Part shown: positions 38,132 through 49,233 of the stretch, piece after piece
Layout: the number at the start of each line of letters is the position of its first letter
How positions within the stretch are numbered: the first letter of the stretch is position 1
NCBI RefSeq assembly: GCF_020379485.1
Contig: NC_063439.1
Span: 12,626,466 to 12,690,465, forward strand
From: Brassica napus
Lineage: Eukaryota > Streptophyta > Magnoliopsida > Brassicales > Brassicaceae
Direction: 5' to 3'
Length of the DNA: 64,000 nt
The notes under the pieces: generated by a model
Told to the model about the DNA's origin: nothing
Databases searched by the model: none
The model's input: the letters and a program-made list of their open reading frames with translations, nothing else
Position numbers and translations under genes: made by a program

Positions 38132-38800
38132 TTGTATGGACTAAAGAACATGTTCTTATTTATTCCTTCGCCTAGGTGATGTAAGATTGATGGCCCGTTT
38201 GATAACTTGATTTATCAAATCGATACTCCAGTTGCATATTTCGTGGCTGTGATCCAACTTCGAAAAATTACGGGGCGTGTAACCAAATTTAGTGCTCCAT
38301 TTTATTAATGTTTTTTTTTATAAAAGGCTATTATTTTTAAATCGTTTAGTTTTATTTCTAGTAGAATAACTGTCAAAGGTAAAAAATTACACCCGAAGAA
38401 ATAAAAAGAGAGAATTTGCCAAATGACCAAATTCAAATGAAAATTAAGTGGATGACATTGATGTTGACATAATTAAATGCTTCAATTTATCCGGTATATC
38501 TTCTTTGATTGCAAGTCACCGGTAAAGAACAAGAGAGAACATCAACACTTTAAGGTGTGAACACTTTTAATAGAAAACTGTTGAGAATGAGAGATATAAA
38601 AGATATCCACGTAACTTGTGTTTTTTACAGTTACGGTTTTAAATTGGGCTAGTAATGTGGTTCCCTTAAATAAAGATATAAATGATTGAATAATGTGCAA
38701 ACTGAAATGAAGTCGGTGGATAATGAAAATTAAAAGGATGTTTTCATCTTATATCAGGAATATCATGTTTTTATGCTATGTGAGATCAGATTGATTATTT
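36140..38800. other. AT-rich intergenic DNA, no gene seen
   Basis: No frame resembles a gene and no second FAR copy is visible. Two simple repeats occur: (TA)n near 36955-36973 and a compound (TA)n(TG)n at 38095-38130. CACTACAAGAA at 38060-38070 resembles a CACTA-type terminus, but no partner was found. Confidence 0.6.
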
Positions 38801-38810
38801 CTCAAACAAC

Positions 38811-39600
38811 CAGAAATGCACATTCCCATGGTTTGAAAGTTTGCTGGTGCTATATTCCATTTTGAGGAAATAGTATAGGACACAAACCTGACATTTAATC
38901 CCTACATATTAACCCCTCCTATATTAGCTAAATAGAATATTCCGATCCCTAATTATTAAAGCTAAAACCTAAGCAGTAAAATATAAACTCAAATATTCGA
39001 CAAAAAAAATAAATATAAACTCAAATATAATTTATAAATGTTTCCCTATATTATTTTTAATGTATCATTGATAGTATGGACCGCAAATATTAAACCTTGC
39101 ACATCCGCTTACGTATACTACGTGCCAAGACAAACCCTTAATTACTAAGTTATCCTGGAAGCAACCATGAATGCACATTCTTGGTTTGAAAAGTTACGAG
39201 TGTTCTATTCCATATTGGTGAAGTAGTACAGGACCTCAACCTAGCCTCTTACTTTTACATATTAAACCATCCTACAACCGCTAAATACTACACCCAAACT
39301 CCTAATTGGTAAATATATACCCAAATCAATAAACTATAAACCAAATATAATCTATAACTGTTTTACAATATATTCAAAATTTATCAACCATAGTATGGAA
39401 CATACATATTAAACCCTACCCACCCACTTAAATATTAAACCCTAGACAAACCCTCTAATTACTAAATTTAAACCCAAATAACTGAACTATAAACTCAAAA
39501 CAGAATTTATATAATATGCAATCAATTTTCTCAACCTACACGACATAGTATGGCACCGTTATAACTAGTATAGAAGGACTGACCCGGACCCAACTTTTAA
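38811..39600. repeat. Diverged tandem repeat, unit about 350 bp
   Basis: A unit starting near 38811 (AATGCACATTC, GGTTTGAAA, TATTCCAT, TAGTATAGGAC, TATTAACCCCTCCTA) recurs from about 39170 with the same order of landmarks (AATGCACATTC, GGTTTGAAA, TATTCCAT, GTAGTACAGGAC, TATTAAACCATCCTA). A partial third unit follows from about 39520 (CATAGTATGG). Many TAAACCC/CTAAACC words give it a superficial telomere-like look. It is non-coding. Confidence 0.6.
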
Positions 39601-41256
39601 ATACTAAACCCTAAATTGTTATCACTAAACCCAAAACTCAACCCTCACCTTTCAAATACTAAACTCTAAATTCTAATCACTAAATCCTAAACTCAAATAT
39701 AAACCCTAAACTCAAATAGAATGGAACAAAATACATAATATAAAAAATATTGGTGAACAAAACATAACACTCTTTATTAATCGTCAAATAGAGTGATAAA
39801 TTAATATATGCATTACATAACATGAATAGAACAAACATAATACAAATTGTTTCACATTAGTAACATTATCATTATAAATAACATAGTACATTAATATGAA
39901 CGCGTCAATAAGAGAAATGTTGAATTTAAAGAGCATAAAAGACTGTTATATTTCATAAATATAGTATAGAAATATGTGTATAAGAGTAGACTTTATCATA
40001 AATAGTATAGTAACCTCAAAAAAAATATGTACACAATATATAAGTATCTCCTTCCTCGTCTTCATCAACCATGATTCTGCAATTTCATAGTCGCCTTCCG
40101 CGACTTTGTCATCTCTCTCGTCTTCGTTGATGTCAATGTCGCTTCTTCACCCAATTTCTCATCAATCGCAATTACGTAATTTCAGAAGTACGTTGATTTC
40201 AGTGCGGCGATGGTGAGAGGATATGAGGAAAAGGCGGGTTGCAACGGTAGTGGAGAAGAATATATGGTGACAGAGTGATCGGAGGTGGAGTTGATAACAT
40301 AACAGCACATGATTTCTAATCTATCTTCTTTACCACAAAACTTCTCGGCAATTAAAAACGGTGGTGTCGTACATACAAATGTAAGATGAGATATATTCAT
40401 TTTCCTCAAAACTATCTAATTATCTTGAAAGGTGAGAGTGAATACAACATGCCCACATATTTTACTTATTACATTAATTAATTATTTATGTAATTGTTTT
40501 TTATAGTAGGTTTCACCGGTTGAATGTGGGGACAATAGGACAATATTATATATAAGAGGCAAGTTGTATAGGTGTTGTACGGCTTACTGCATCCACCCTT
40601 CACTGGAGTAACTAGACAGAAAATAAGTGGACTTTTGATCAAAAAAAAAAAAAAAAAAAATAAGTGGACTCATGCGGAGAAAAAGTCAACGTAACACTTG
40701 AAGAAATAAGGTGAACTTAGTCCTCAACAATTTCAAGCATGCAAGAGTGACCGCGATGAAACACCACCAAAAAAAAGAAAAACCGCCAAAGACACCAGAT
40801 TTGTTATCTAATCCATAAAAAAACAACTACTTGCTACAAATGAAAGATTCATCTAAGAAAAGAAAAAAGAACATGGCGGAGAACTCACAGCTATCAGAAA
40901 AGACAGATTCAAGAACGAAAAAAACTGAAAAAGCGTTGGAAAAGTTTTCGATAAAGAAAAAGTTTGGAAAAAAGTTTAATAGAGAGAAAGTATTTGTTTT
41001 TACATATAATTTAAAATTTAGTTTCCCTCGTTTTGTATGTAAGTAAACTTATATCATATATCAAATCTAAATCATTTGACTTGTTCTCAATAAAACCTAT
41101 GAAGCACGGGACCACTCAAATGCAATTCCAAAAAGGCATAATACAAAATCACACCAGAAATATTAACAACACAAGAATGTTTTTATATTAAGCGTGTCAG
41201 TTTAGTTCAAAAGAAAGCCGAAAGTGCACACACAATTTTGATTTGATACGTAGCTA
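39601..41256. other. Intergenic DNA, no supported gene
   Basis: A minus frame at 40182-40409 and a plus frame rich in Lys at 40831-41046 are open but match nothing I recognise. A small poly(A) insertion lies at 40634-40657. Otherwise AT-rich. Confidence 0.5.
40634..40657 (+). mobile_element. Poly(A)-only retroinsertion with 13-bp TSD
   Basis: AAATAAGTGGACT occurs at 40621-40633 and again at 40658-40670. Between them are only TTTGATC and a run of A. Direct repeats enclosing an A tail with 7 non-A bases look like an extreme 5'-truncated LINE insertion. Confidence 0.6.
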
Positions 41257-42070
41257 GAGGATCTCCAGAAGAAACTTTATAACTTCAAATATAGAGTTTT
41301 TTGCCTTAAAAAAAACTTTAAAACTTCAAAACTTCATTACTCAAAACTCTAAATTTGAAGTTTCACTACTCAAACCTCTAAATTTGAAGTTTCATCTTTT
41401 TATTTGCATCTTGGTCCTTATAATTAATTATACCTTACATTTATGATTCTAAAGTATTTTCTTTCATAATTTTAATCTTTAAATTTTTTGTATATTTTAA
41501 ATATTTCAAAATTATTTTTATAAATTTTACACATAATTTAAAAAAAAATAAAAATTTAAGATTTATAATATTTAAAAATAGAATTAGACAACAAGATATT
41601 ACAAAAGAAACTTAATAGAAATTTTTTTAAGAACATACATGAAGACATAATAATTACGCAAATTTAAATATTACAACAATACTAATAGTCTAGTAAATTT
41701 TCTCCAGACTTCTAAAATATTGTCCAAACAATTTTTGTGTAACCGAAAATGGAGCATTAGGAAAATAATTTTATGTAATAATATGGTATATTGCTTGTAG
41801 TTTAATATTTAATTTTATGTTTCTATTTATAATTTTATATTTTAGTATATAATTTTATTAATTAATATTACTATAATATTTTATATATGTACTAGTTATC
41901 TATAAATTTCTTATGGATTTATATTAATTATGATAAATATAAGGAGCATAGTGTAAATTATAAACAATTTTGAAATTAAATTTGAAATTTTTCTTTTTGA
42001 AAAAAACACCTTGAAACTTCAAATATAAAGTTTGCAAGACTCTATAATAGAGAGTTTTTTGGAGATGCTC
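41257..42070. mobile_element. TIR element (Harbinger-type MITE candidate), 0.8 kb
   Basis: The left end GAGGATCTCCAGAAGAAACT and the right end, reverse complemented as GAGCATCTCCAAAAAACTCT, form imperfect terminal repeats. This GAGCATCTCCAA terminus is common in Brassicaceae MITEs. Subterminal ACTTCAAATATA(G/A)AGTTT motifs are also mirrored at both ends. The interior is AT-rich with no transposase. No clear TSD was seen, so the superfamily is uncertain. Confidence 0.6.
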
Positions 42071-42897
42071 TTTTACAGAAAATGTTTTATATATTTAAGG
42101 GAAACTATTTAAATACCATAACTTTTAAGCTTTTCCTAAACATACCATTACTAGTTTTGTACTAAATACCAAAACAACTAAAAATCATTAGAATGAAGAA
42201 AATCCAAATTTCTAAACTAGAAAAGGAAACCCAAGGATAATTTTTTTATTTTTTTTTTGCAATTTATTTAAAATAAACAAATAATTTGGTATAGTAATTT
42301 ATTATTTGACGCAAAAAAAATCAGCAGATTCAAAATTTATGATTTGCTCGACCTTCTTACTCTCTATGCCTTCATTAAAACATTTAGTATTTGTAACGAT
42401 AACATTGTCTTAAACAAAAGAGATTTGAAGCTGAAACCGAAAAGCTGTTTGCAAATAAGGACGCACATTAAGGCTGAACATACTGCTCAAAAGAGGACAC
42501 ATGTGTTTGGTTCGGTTTGAAGTTCGAACTAACTGACTTTGTTAAATCAAACCAAACTTACACCTAATGCACTTTCGGTTGGTAAGGTCTTTTTTCCAAT
42601 CAGTTCGGAGTCTTAATTCCTATTTGCTTAGGTATCATTCATTCTTCTTACTGTGGGGAGGTTCTCTTACTCTCTTGAACTTTCCCTCATAGAAAATAAG
42701 TGAATATTGCTACCTAACCCAATTATTTAGACCGGCATGATTTTTTGTGTGTGTACGATTGCAATAATATTTATTGTAATCTTTTGAAAAATGTTATCTT
42801 GCATAAACATCAGAAGTTTACTGAATTACTGTGTTTTATATCAAAGAAAATGACTGACAATTTTTTTTTGTCTATAATGGCAAAATAATGCCACTAA
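42071..42897. other. Intergenic DNA, no gene seen
   Basis: AT-rich spacer between the MITE and Helitron copy B. I see no coding frame or repeat termini. Confidence 0.5.
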
Positions 42898-45375
42898 TCC
42901 TCCTATATATTAAAAGAGAAGTCACTTTAGTGAGGTCTGGTGACGTGTCGCTCTGGTGACGTGTCGCTCATATGTGAAGTTTCAAAAAATTGTTATAATT
43001 TGATTGGTCGATTATTTTTAATTTTTATTTATTTAAATTAGATCTAAAAAATTAAGTTAAGTCTAAAAACATTTAACATCACTTGCCATATAATCTAAAG
43101 AATATTACAAATAACAATTTACGACAACTAAATCTCAAAATTATAGAAAGATTAATAATGTTATATTTCTTACTTTTAATATTTATAAACTATAAAATAT
43201 AATGAACGAATTTTTATATAAGATAATTATAATAGTTTTATACTCTACTTGATGAATTGTATTCAAATATAATTATATAATAACTATTTTAAATATTACA
43301 AAATCCAAACATGTTTATTAATATGATTTTTAAATTATTTATCGTTGTTTACAGAATAAATTTATCAGAATTTTAAAATTATTTATATAATGTTATAAAT
43401 TATTTATAAAAATATAAATCCTACTATATATTTATTGAGAAGTCACATAAGTGATTTTTTATTATGTGTTGATCATAAACTCTTCAAATTGTTATAATTT
43501 GATTGACCGATGATTTTTAATTTTATTTATTATAATTATATCTAAAATAAAATGATAATTCAATTACCACTTTGCAAATAATCTACATAATATTAGAAAT
43601 AATTATTTATGGTAACTAATTGTTGAAACTATGAAAGAGTAATAATGCGATCATTTTTTTATATATTTATAAATTACATAAAATAATAAACAAAAGTGTT
43701 TATTTGAATTGATATAATGATTTTATATTCGTATAGAAAGAATTATATTTGTATATAAAGTATCATAATAACTATTAATGTCTAATAATTCAATGCATGC
43801 TTTATAAATCATTTATAAAATTATAAATACATTTATAAAAATCAGACGTTTTAAATTATTATAAGAGGTTCTAAGTCATTTATAGAAGCTTATACATTAA
43901 TTTATAAAATGTATTATGAAAATTTATCCTCCTATTACAATATTTTGAATATTTTTTCATTTTAATGGTAAAATTCCTCAACTATGTTTACTTAGTGTAG
44001 AAACCCCTAACTAAAGATTTATTGGTAGTAATAGTAATTATGACCTATCAGATTTTAATTCATTAAATAAAATTAGTTTAGGGAGTTTTTGGTTAAATAC
44101 TTAATTTGGAGGTTTTTACCCAAAACAAACTTAGTTAGGGGTTTTAAAGTTAAAATTCATTATTCTTTCCTTATTATTAACTATTTAAATCCTTATAGTG
44201 GGATTTGTTTTATCAAAAACCAGTTGTAATCAATTGACGAGATATCTTCTTTCCTAATATCATGCATTTAATATTTAAATATATATATAGCAAGATTTGA
44301 GTTACCAAAATTATGTATATATTATAACCAGAATATTTTTAAAAATTTATTAGAAGATATTCTATCTCATAGTTGAATTAAAATTTATTAGAAGATATTT
44401 TATCTCATAGCTTCTCTTGCAAACTAGGTCATTTAGAAACTTAAACTAATTTGCTATATAAATATCACGTCACCCCCATTAGTTTCACGCATCTATCTTT
44501 TAAGTTTTCATATGTTTTTGATCGTTATAATTTAAATTATACTTTTGTGATCTTGCGGAGGTGTATGATAATCAATAAGTAACTCATAGACGGGAACACC
44601 ATTACTGATAATTTTATTGGGGGATTCTTCTTCTCTATATATTTTTTTTCTCTTCTTCTCCATGTTGTATCTTTATCTATATTTTTGCATCAGTGGTGAT
44701 TCAACTAACAAAAAGAGACGACTATATTTATCCAGGAACTCATCATCTCTTTCGAAAAAGGTAATTCTTTTTTTTTATAAAGTTAAACCACTTATCAAGA
44801 ATATAATATAAGATATGTATGATAATCAAGTGCAATTTATTTATTATGCGTGATCCTCTTCGGTACGTCTGAGAGCCAAAGGTAATCTCAAAGCTTTTTA
44901 AAAACTTTGAAACTCATTGACGTGTCCTATCAATTATATAATTTGTTATCTTTTGGAGATTGTTTACATCTTTAAATATTTTTGTTAGAATTACCTCTTT
45001 TCTGACTCAAGGCTTAGAGAATGGAACCGTAAATCATCTCTGATGTTACAATTAAACCAATGATAATAAATATCAGGTAATTCAAATATCTCTCTTATAT
45101 TTCATGGCTGATTTTTTTATTTGGGTTATGCGTGAAATATTTATTTTTTTTCAATTATATTTTCTGATGTTTTAAGATTAGTGTTAAATGTGATTGTTTT
45201 CTAAACGTTCTAATGTATTCTTTGTTCATATAAACATAGTATAAATATCAATATGTAACATCGAATCTTTCATATTAACCATATAGATGTAATATAAGTA
45301 TTATATAGTTGTAAATATAATATCAATTTAATATTAATGTTAATGTCTGCACATGCGTGCGGACGGTCCACCTAG
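42898..45375 (+). mobile_element. Helitron family copy B, complete, 2478 bp
   Basis: It begins TCCTCCTATATATTAAAAG after an A. It ends with the hairpin CTGCACATGCGTGCGGACGG and CCACCTAG, then T. It is collinear with copy A (23292-27004, minus) minus the nested insertion, and with copy C (47172-48404). A second 5'-like module starts at 43419 (TCCTACTATATATTTATTGA), making a diverged tandem of about 0.5 kb at the 5' side. The 3' half carries a small conserved frame (44617-44811). No RepHel. Confidence 0.88.
44617..44811 (+). CDS. Small hydrophobic open frame in Helitron copy B
   Basis: A 64-codon frame, MGDSS...KNII, with a hydrophobic aromatic-rich N-terminal half and a basic DSTNKKRR middle. 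It corresponds to 23858-24049 in copy A with about three quarters of residues identical by eye and one codon of length difference. No family recognised; coding status is doubtful. Confidence 0.2.
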   Translation: MGDSSSLYIFFLFFSMLYLYLYFCISGDSTNKKRRLYLSRNSSSLSKKVILFFYKVKPLIKNII

Positions 45376-45900
45376 TCAATAATTGAATCTGAACGGAGTA
45401 AATAAATCAAATAACTTGACATTATGTCAAAATTTTGTTCAGAAATGAAAATTGTTACATTAAAAACCAATATACCTTTTGATGCTAGAGATGGATTTTA
45501 CACTATAAAAACGCGGTCAGGTGGGATGCAAGAGTACTGTTTTTTATACTTTTTAATAGGATGCAAGATATTTCTTTTGTTAGTTTACAAAAAAAGTTAT
45601 TTCTTTTGTGCAGTACATTGATAATTTCATAAATATTATAGTTTGTAAAGTTTTTGTAAAATTAAAATAAATATGATTAATATGAAGTTCTTATATTTTA
45701 AAATGTTATGATAAAAAATAAAAGAATATGTTTGGAATATTTTTTACGAGAAGAAATAGAAAAATATAGTGCAGAAATTTTAATTTTTAGTTTTAAATAT
45801 ATATGTTTCTGATTTGTTAACCAGGGAGATCAGCTAAAAAAATCAGTATAATTCTTTGAAATTTATAGGAATATTGCCATTAAAGGAATTTACTGGTGAC

Positions 45901-46066
45901 TAAGGCTTCGAATGTTTACAACCGTCCCGCCCCGCACCGCAGTTAACAGTAACAAAAATCTATACATATACTATATATCTATATGTTTTTATAACTGTTA
46001 AAACTGCACCGCAGTTGAACCGCTTGTTCCGCACCGCTCAAACTGCAGTCACCATTCGGAACCTTA
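45901..46066. mobile_element. hAT-like MITE, 166 bp
   Basis: The left end TAAGGCTTCGAATG and the reverse complement of the right end, TAAGGTTCCGAATGGTGAC, are inverted repeats. Subterminal sequences are rich in CCGC (CCGCACCGCAGTTAAC and, inverted, GCGGTGCGGAACAAGCGG). The flanking 8-mers CTGGTGAC and AGGATGAC agree at five of eight positions, compatible with an aged hAT 8-bp duplication. No coding capacity. Confidence 0.55.
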
Positions 46067-46286
46067 AGGATGACTGGAATCAATAGGACAAAGTCGAATT
46101 CTGCACAAAAAAAAAATCAGAGTTGTTAAACCCCTTTTTGTAAACTTTATGTATGTTTTTGATTAGTGACTAATTCTTCTTTTATAACATAAAGACAATT
46201 TAAAAAAAAAATACAGGGACAATGTTATAGATACAAGAGTTCAAACACAAACATAGACTAATAGTCTTACAAATGAGACAAAGATA

Positions 46287-46764
46287 CAAATTATTATTTC
46301 TGGTTTAGTTTGTTGAATTTGATAATTTAAGATAATCTTCACGTAATTGCTTTTGTCGATCTTTTTCCTGTTTGGTCAACTCCTTGTTTGTAGGCGGAGG
46401 GAGTGCGTGAAGTTCATTTTAACAAGTCACCGAAAACGATACGCTTTTCCAAAAAAATTTCCGAAAATTCTATTGGGTCACATACAAAATCACATGATGT
46501 CCATAATTTGGCTCCAAACTTGTTTGACCAAAGCAATACCCTTTTTCGAATAGTCAATTGACTTTAGGAAAAAAGAACTACTGAGACCACAAAATAAATT
46601 TTGATTGGCCAAAATTATAACTTGTATTAGTGAGTTAAATATGACGTCAATGTCACCTAAGTTTGAACTTGCTAATTTTCCTGTGACATAACATTTTCGA
46701 GCAGAACTAACCAAACCATTTCTCTTCCAAATTATTATTTCTGGTTTAGTTTGTTGAATTTGAT
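46287..46764. repeat. Perfect 37-bp direct repeat pair, 404 bp apart
   Basis: CAAATTATTATTTCTGGTTT... (37 bp) occurs identically at 46287-46323 and 46728-46764. The enclosed 404 bp has no TIR or A tail that I can see. It is longer than a typical TSD. It may mark a repair event or a recombination-prone duplication. Confidence 0.7.
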
Positions 46765-47171
46765 TTTTGAATATAAAATGACTATTAATGAAACCTTGCA
46801 ATTCTATATTTTGACATTATATTGTTCTGTAAATCATATGACAAAGTTTGATGAATGTTTGAAAATTAAAACAATTCAATTTTTTTGTTTTTATAAAAAT
46901 ATGAGCAATTCATACACATAATATTTAACAATGTATGATAACCGTATGGGAATTCATATGTTAACAATATAGAATATTTCTTATAGTATGATACATATAT
47001 TTTAAAAATAAAATTATAAACACATTTTACATTATAATGATAAACACGTTAAATGAGATCTTGGATTTGATATAATTTCTAAAATTGCTCTACTTATACT
47101 TTTATCACCGAAAATTCTCTCACCTACCGAACTACGAACCATATAAGAAGATCATGGGTGTAAGTTGCGAA

Positions 47172-48404
47172 TCCCCCTGTATATTGAAAGAGAAGTCACT
47201 TTAGTGATGTCTGGTGACGTGTCGCTCATAGGTGAAGTTTTTAAAAAATTATTATAATTTAATTGGTCGATTGTTTTTAATTTTTATTTATTTAAATTAG
47301 ATCTAAAAATTTAAGGTAAGTCTAAAAATATTTAACATCACTTGCCATATAATCTAAAGAATATTACAAATAACAATTTATGGTAACTAAATCTCAAAAT
47401 TATAGAAAGGTTAATAATGTTATATTTAGTACTTTTAATATTTATAAACTATAAAATATAATGAAAGAATTTTTATATAAGATAATTATAATACTTTTAT
47501 ACTCTACTTGATGAATTGTATCCGAATCTAATTATATAATAACTATTTTAAATTTTACAAAATCCAAACATGTTTATTAATATAATTTTTAAATTATTTA
47601 TCGTTGTTTACAGAATAAATTTATCAGAATTTTAAAATTATTTATATAATGTTATAAATTATTTATAAAAATATAAATCCTACTATATATTGATTGAGAA
47701 GTCACATAAGTGATTTTTTATTACGTGTAGATCATAAATGAACTCTTCAAATTGTTATAATTTGATTGACCGATGATTTTTAATTTTATTTATTATAATT
47801 ATATCTAAAAGGAAAGAGTAATTCAATTACCACTTTTCAAATAATCTACATAATATTAGAAATAATTATTTATGGTAAGTAATTGTTGAAACTATGAAAG
47901 AGTAATAATGCGATCAATTTTTTTTTATATATTTATAAATTACATAAAATAATAAACAAAAGTGTTTATTTGAATTGATATAATGATTTTATATTCGTAT
48001 AGAAAGAATTATATTTGTATATAAAATATCATAATAACTATTAATGTCTAATAATTCAATGCATGCTTTATAAATCATTTATAAAATTATAAATACATTT
48101 ATAAAGATCAGACGTTTTAATTTATTATAAGAGGTTCTATGTCTTTTATTGAAGCTTATACATTAACTTATAAATGTATTTTGAAAATTTATCCTCCTAT
48201 TACAATATTTTGATTTTTTTTTCATTTTAATAGTAAATGTGATCGTTTTCTAAACGTTCTAATGTATTCTTTGTACATATAAACATAGTATAAATATCAA
48301 TATGTAACATCGAATTTTTCATATTAACCATATACATGTAACATAAATATTATATAGTTATAAATATAATATCAATTTAATATTAATGTTAATGCTCCAT
48401 CTAG
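47172..48404 (+). mobile_element. Helitron family copy C, internally deleted, 1233 bp
   Basis: It starts TCCCCCTGTATATTGAAAG and matches copy B through both 5' modules (the second starts at 47678). It then jumps at about 48233 (AATAGTAAATGTGATCG) from the equivalent of 43970 to the equivalent of 45185. The end reads AATGCTCCATCTAG then T: the terminal hairpin present in copies A and B is missing. It is a dead derivative. Confidence 0.85.
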
Positions 48405-49233
48405 TATTCCATATAGTGGATGAGAGATTAATTATATTATTGGAAATTGTATAAGTTAATTTTGTAAAAATTCAAAAAATAAAATAAATATTCTCTGTAT
48501 TATTTTCATTTTCAAAATTACATGTCAGTTTCCACTCTATATATTATCAGAACAAACGAACAAAAGCTTTTTGGAGGCTAAGTCGGTTTATTTGGTGGTG
48601 ATTTCTGCCAACTTTTTCATGTTATTTCTTACGGTGGTGGAATAGAAATTGTATTGTCGTCTCTCAATCCATCAAACCTTTGGGAGCATTGAAGTCTCAG
48701 TTGATGAATACGAGGCGGAAGTCTCCAGCTTCCAAACGACGACATCATCAGCTTGGCGACTTTTCTTCTCCCCGTTGTGTTAGCGTTTGCTCGGAATAAG
48801 TGCGGGTGGCTTTGGGTTCACTTTCCTCGTTAAAGAAGTTATAAGGCCCATCGCGTCATCGTGATAACAAAGATATTTTACGTCTTTCTTGGTTTAGTGG
48901 ACCTATGCGTGCTTCGTTGTCACATTGCTCCGAAGCTTTTAGATATAATTTATTTTGGTCCTAAATCGCTTATCGTTGTATTTAGTAGTGCTTTTTCATT
49001 CTTCATTCATTTATTTTTTTCTATGAATCATCTGTGTATGTTTAGTCAAAAAATTGAATAAAAATTAATATTTTACCATTAATAAATTCGAGTTCTACAA
49101 CTTGATTAAAAGAAGAACTTGAATTCTGATAGAGAGAATGATGACAATGATAGAGAACGGATCGTTCAACAACTTCATTAACCTCCTCAAACAATAGGAG
49201 AAATTAAAACTCTAGAGTAAGATACTAGAACTG
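48405..49233. other. Unidentified moderate-GC segment, possible retroposon
   Basis: From 48550 to about 49060 the base composition rises and the text resembles UTR-like or retroposon DNA, ending in an A/T-rich stretch (GAATAAAAATTAATATTTTA). No frame gives a recognised protein. From 49070 to 49233 the sequence may be internal DNA of the adjacent gypsy LTR element. Confidence 0.35.

Larger units (their letters stand above)
45376..47171. other. Intergenic DNA between Helitron copies B and C
   Basis: AT-rich, no gene seen. It holds the small hAT-like MITE (45901-46066) and a 37-bp direct repeat pair (46287-46323, 46728-46764), listed separately. Confidence 0.5.

Noticed and set aside
39000..39720. 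Interstitial telomere repeat array
   Set aside because: AAACCCTAAA-like words are scattered and degenerate within a longer 350-bp repeat; there is no run of exact 7-mers.
40182..40409. Minus-strand 75-codon frame near 40.3 kb
   Set aside because: No recognisable motif and an isolated frame; it may be a relic, but I cannot support a call.
40831..41046. Lys-rich 71-codon plus-strand frame
   Set aside because: A-rich composition explains the lysines; no gene structure around it.
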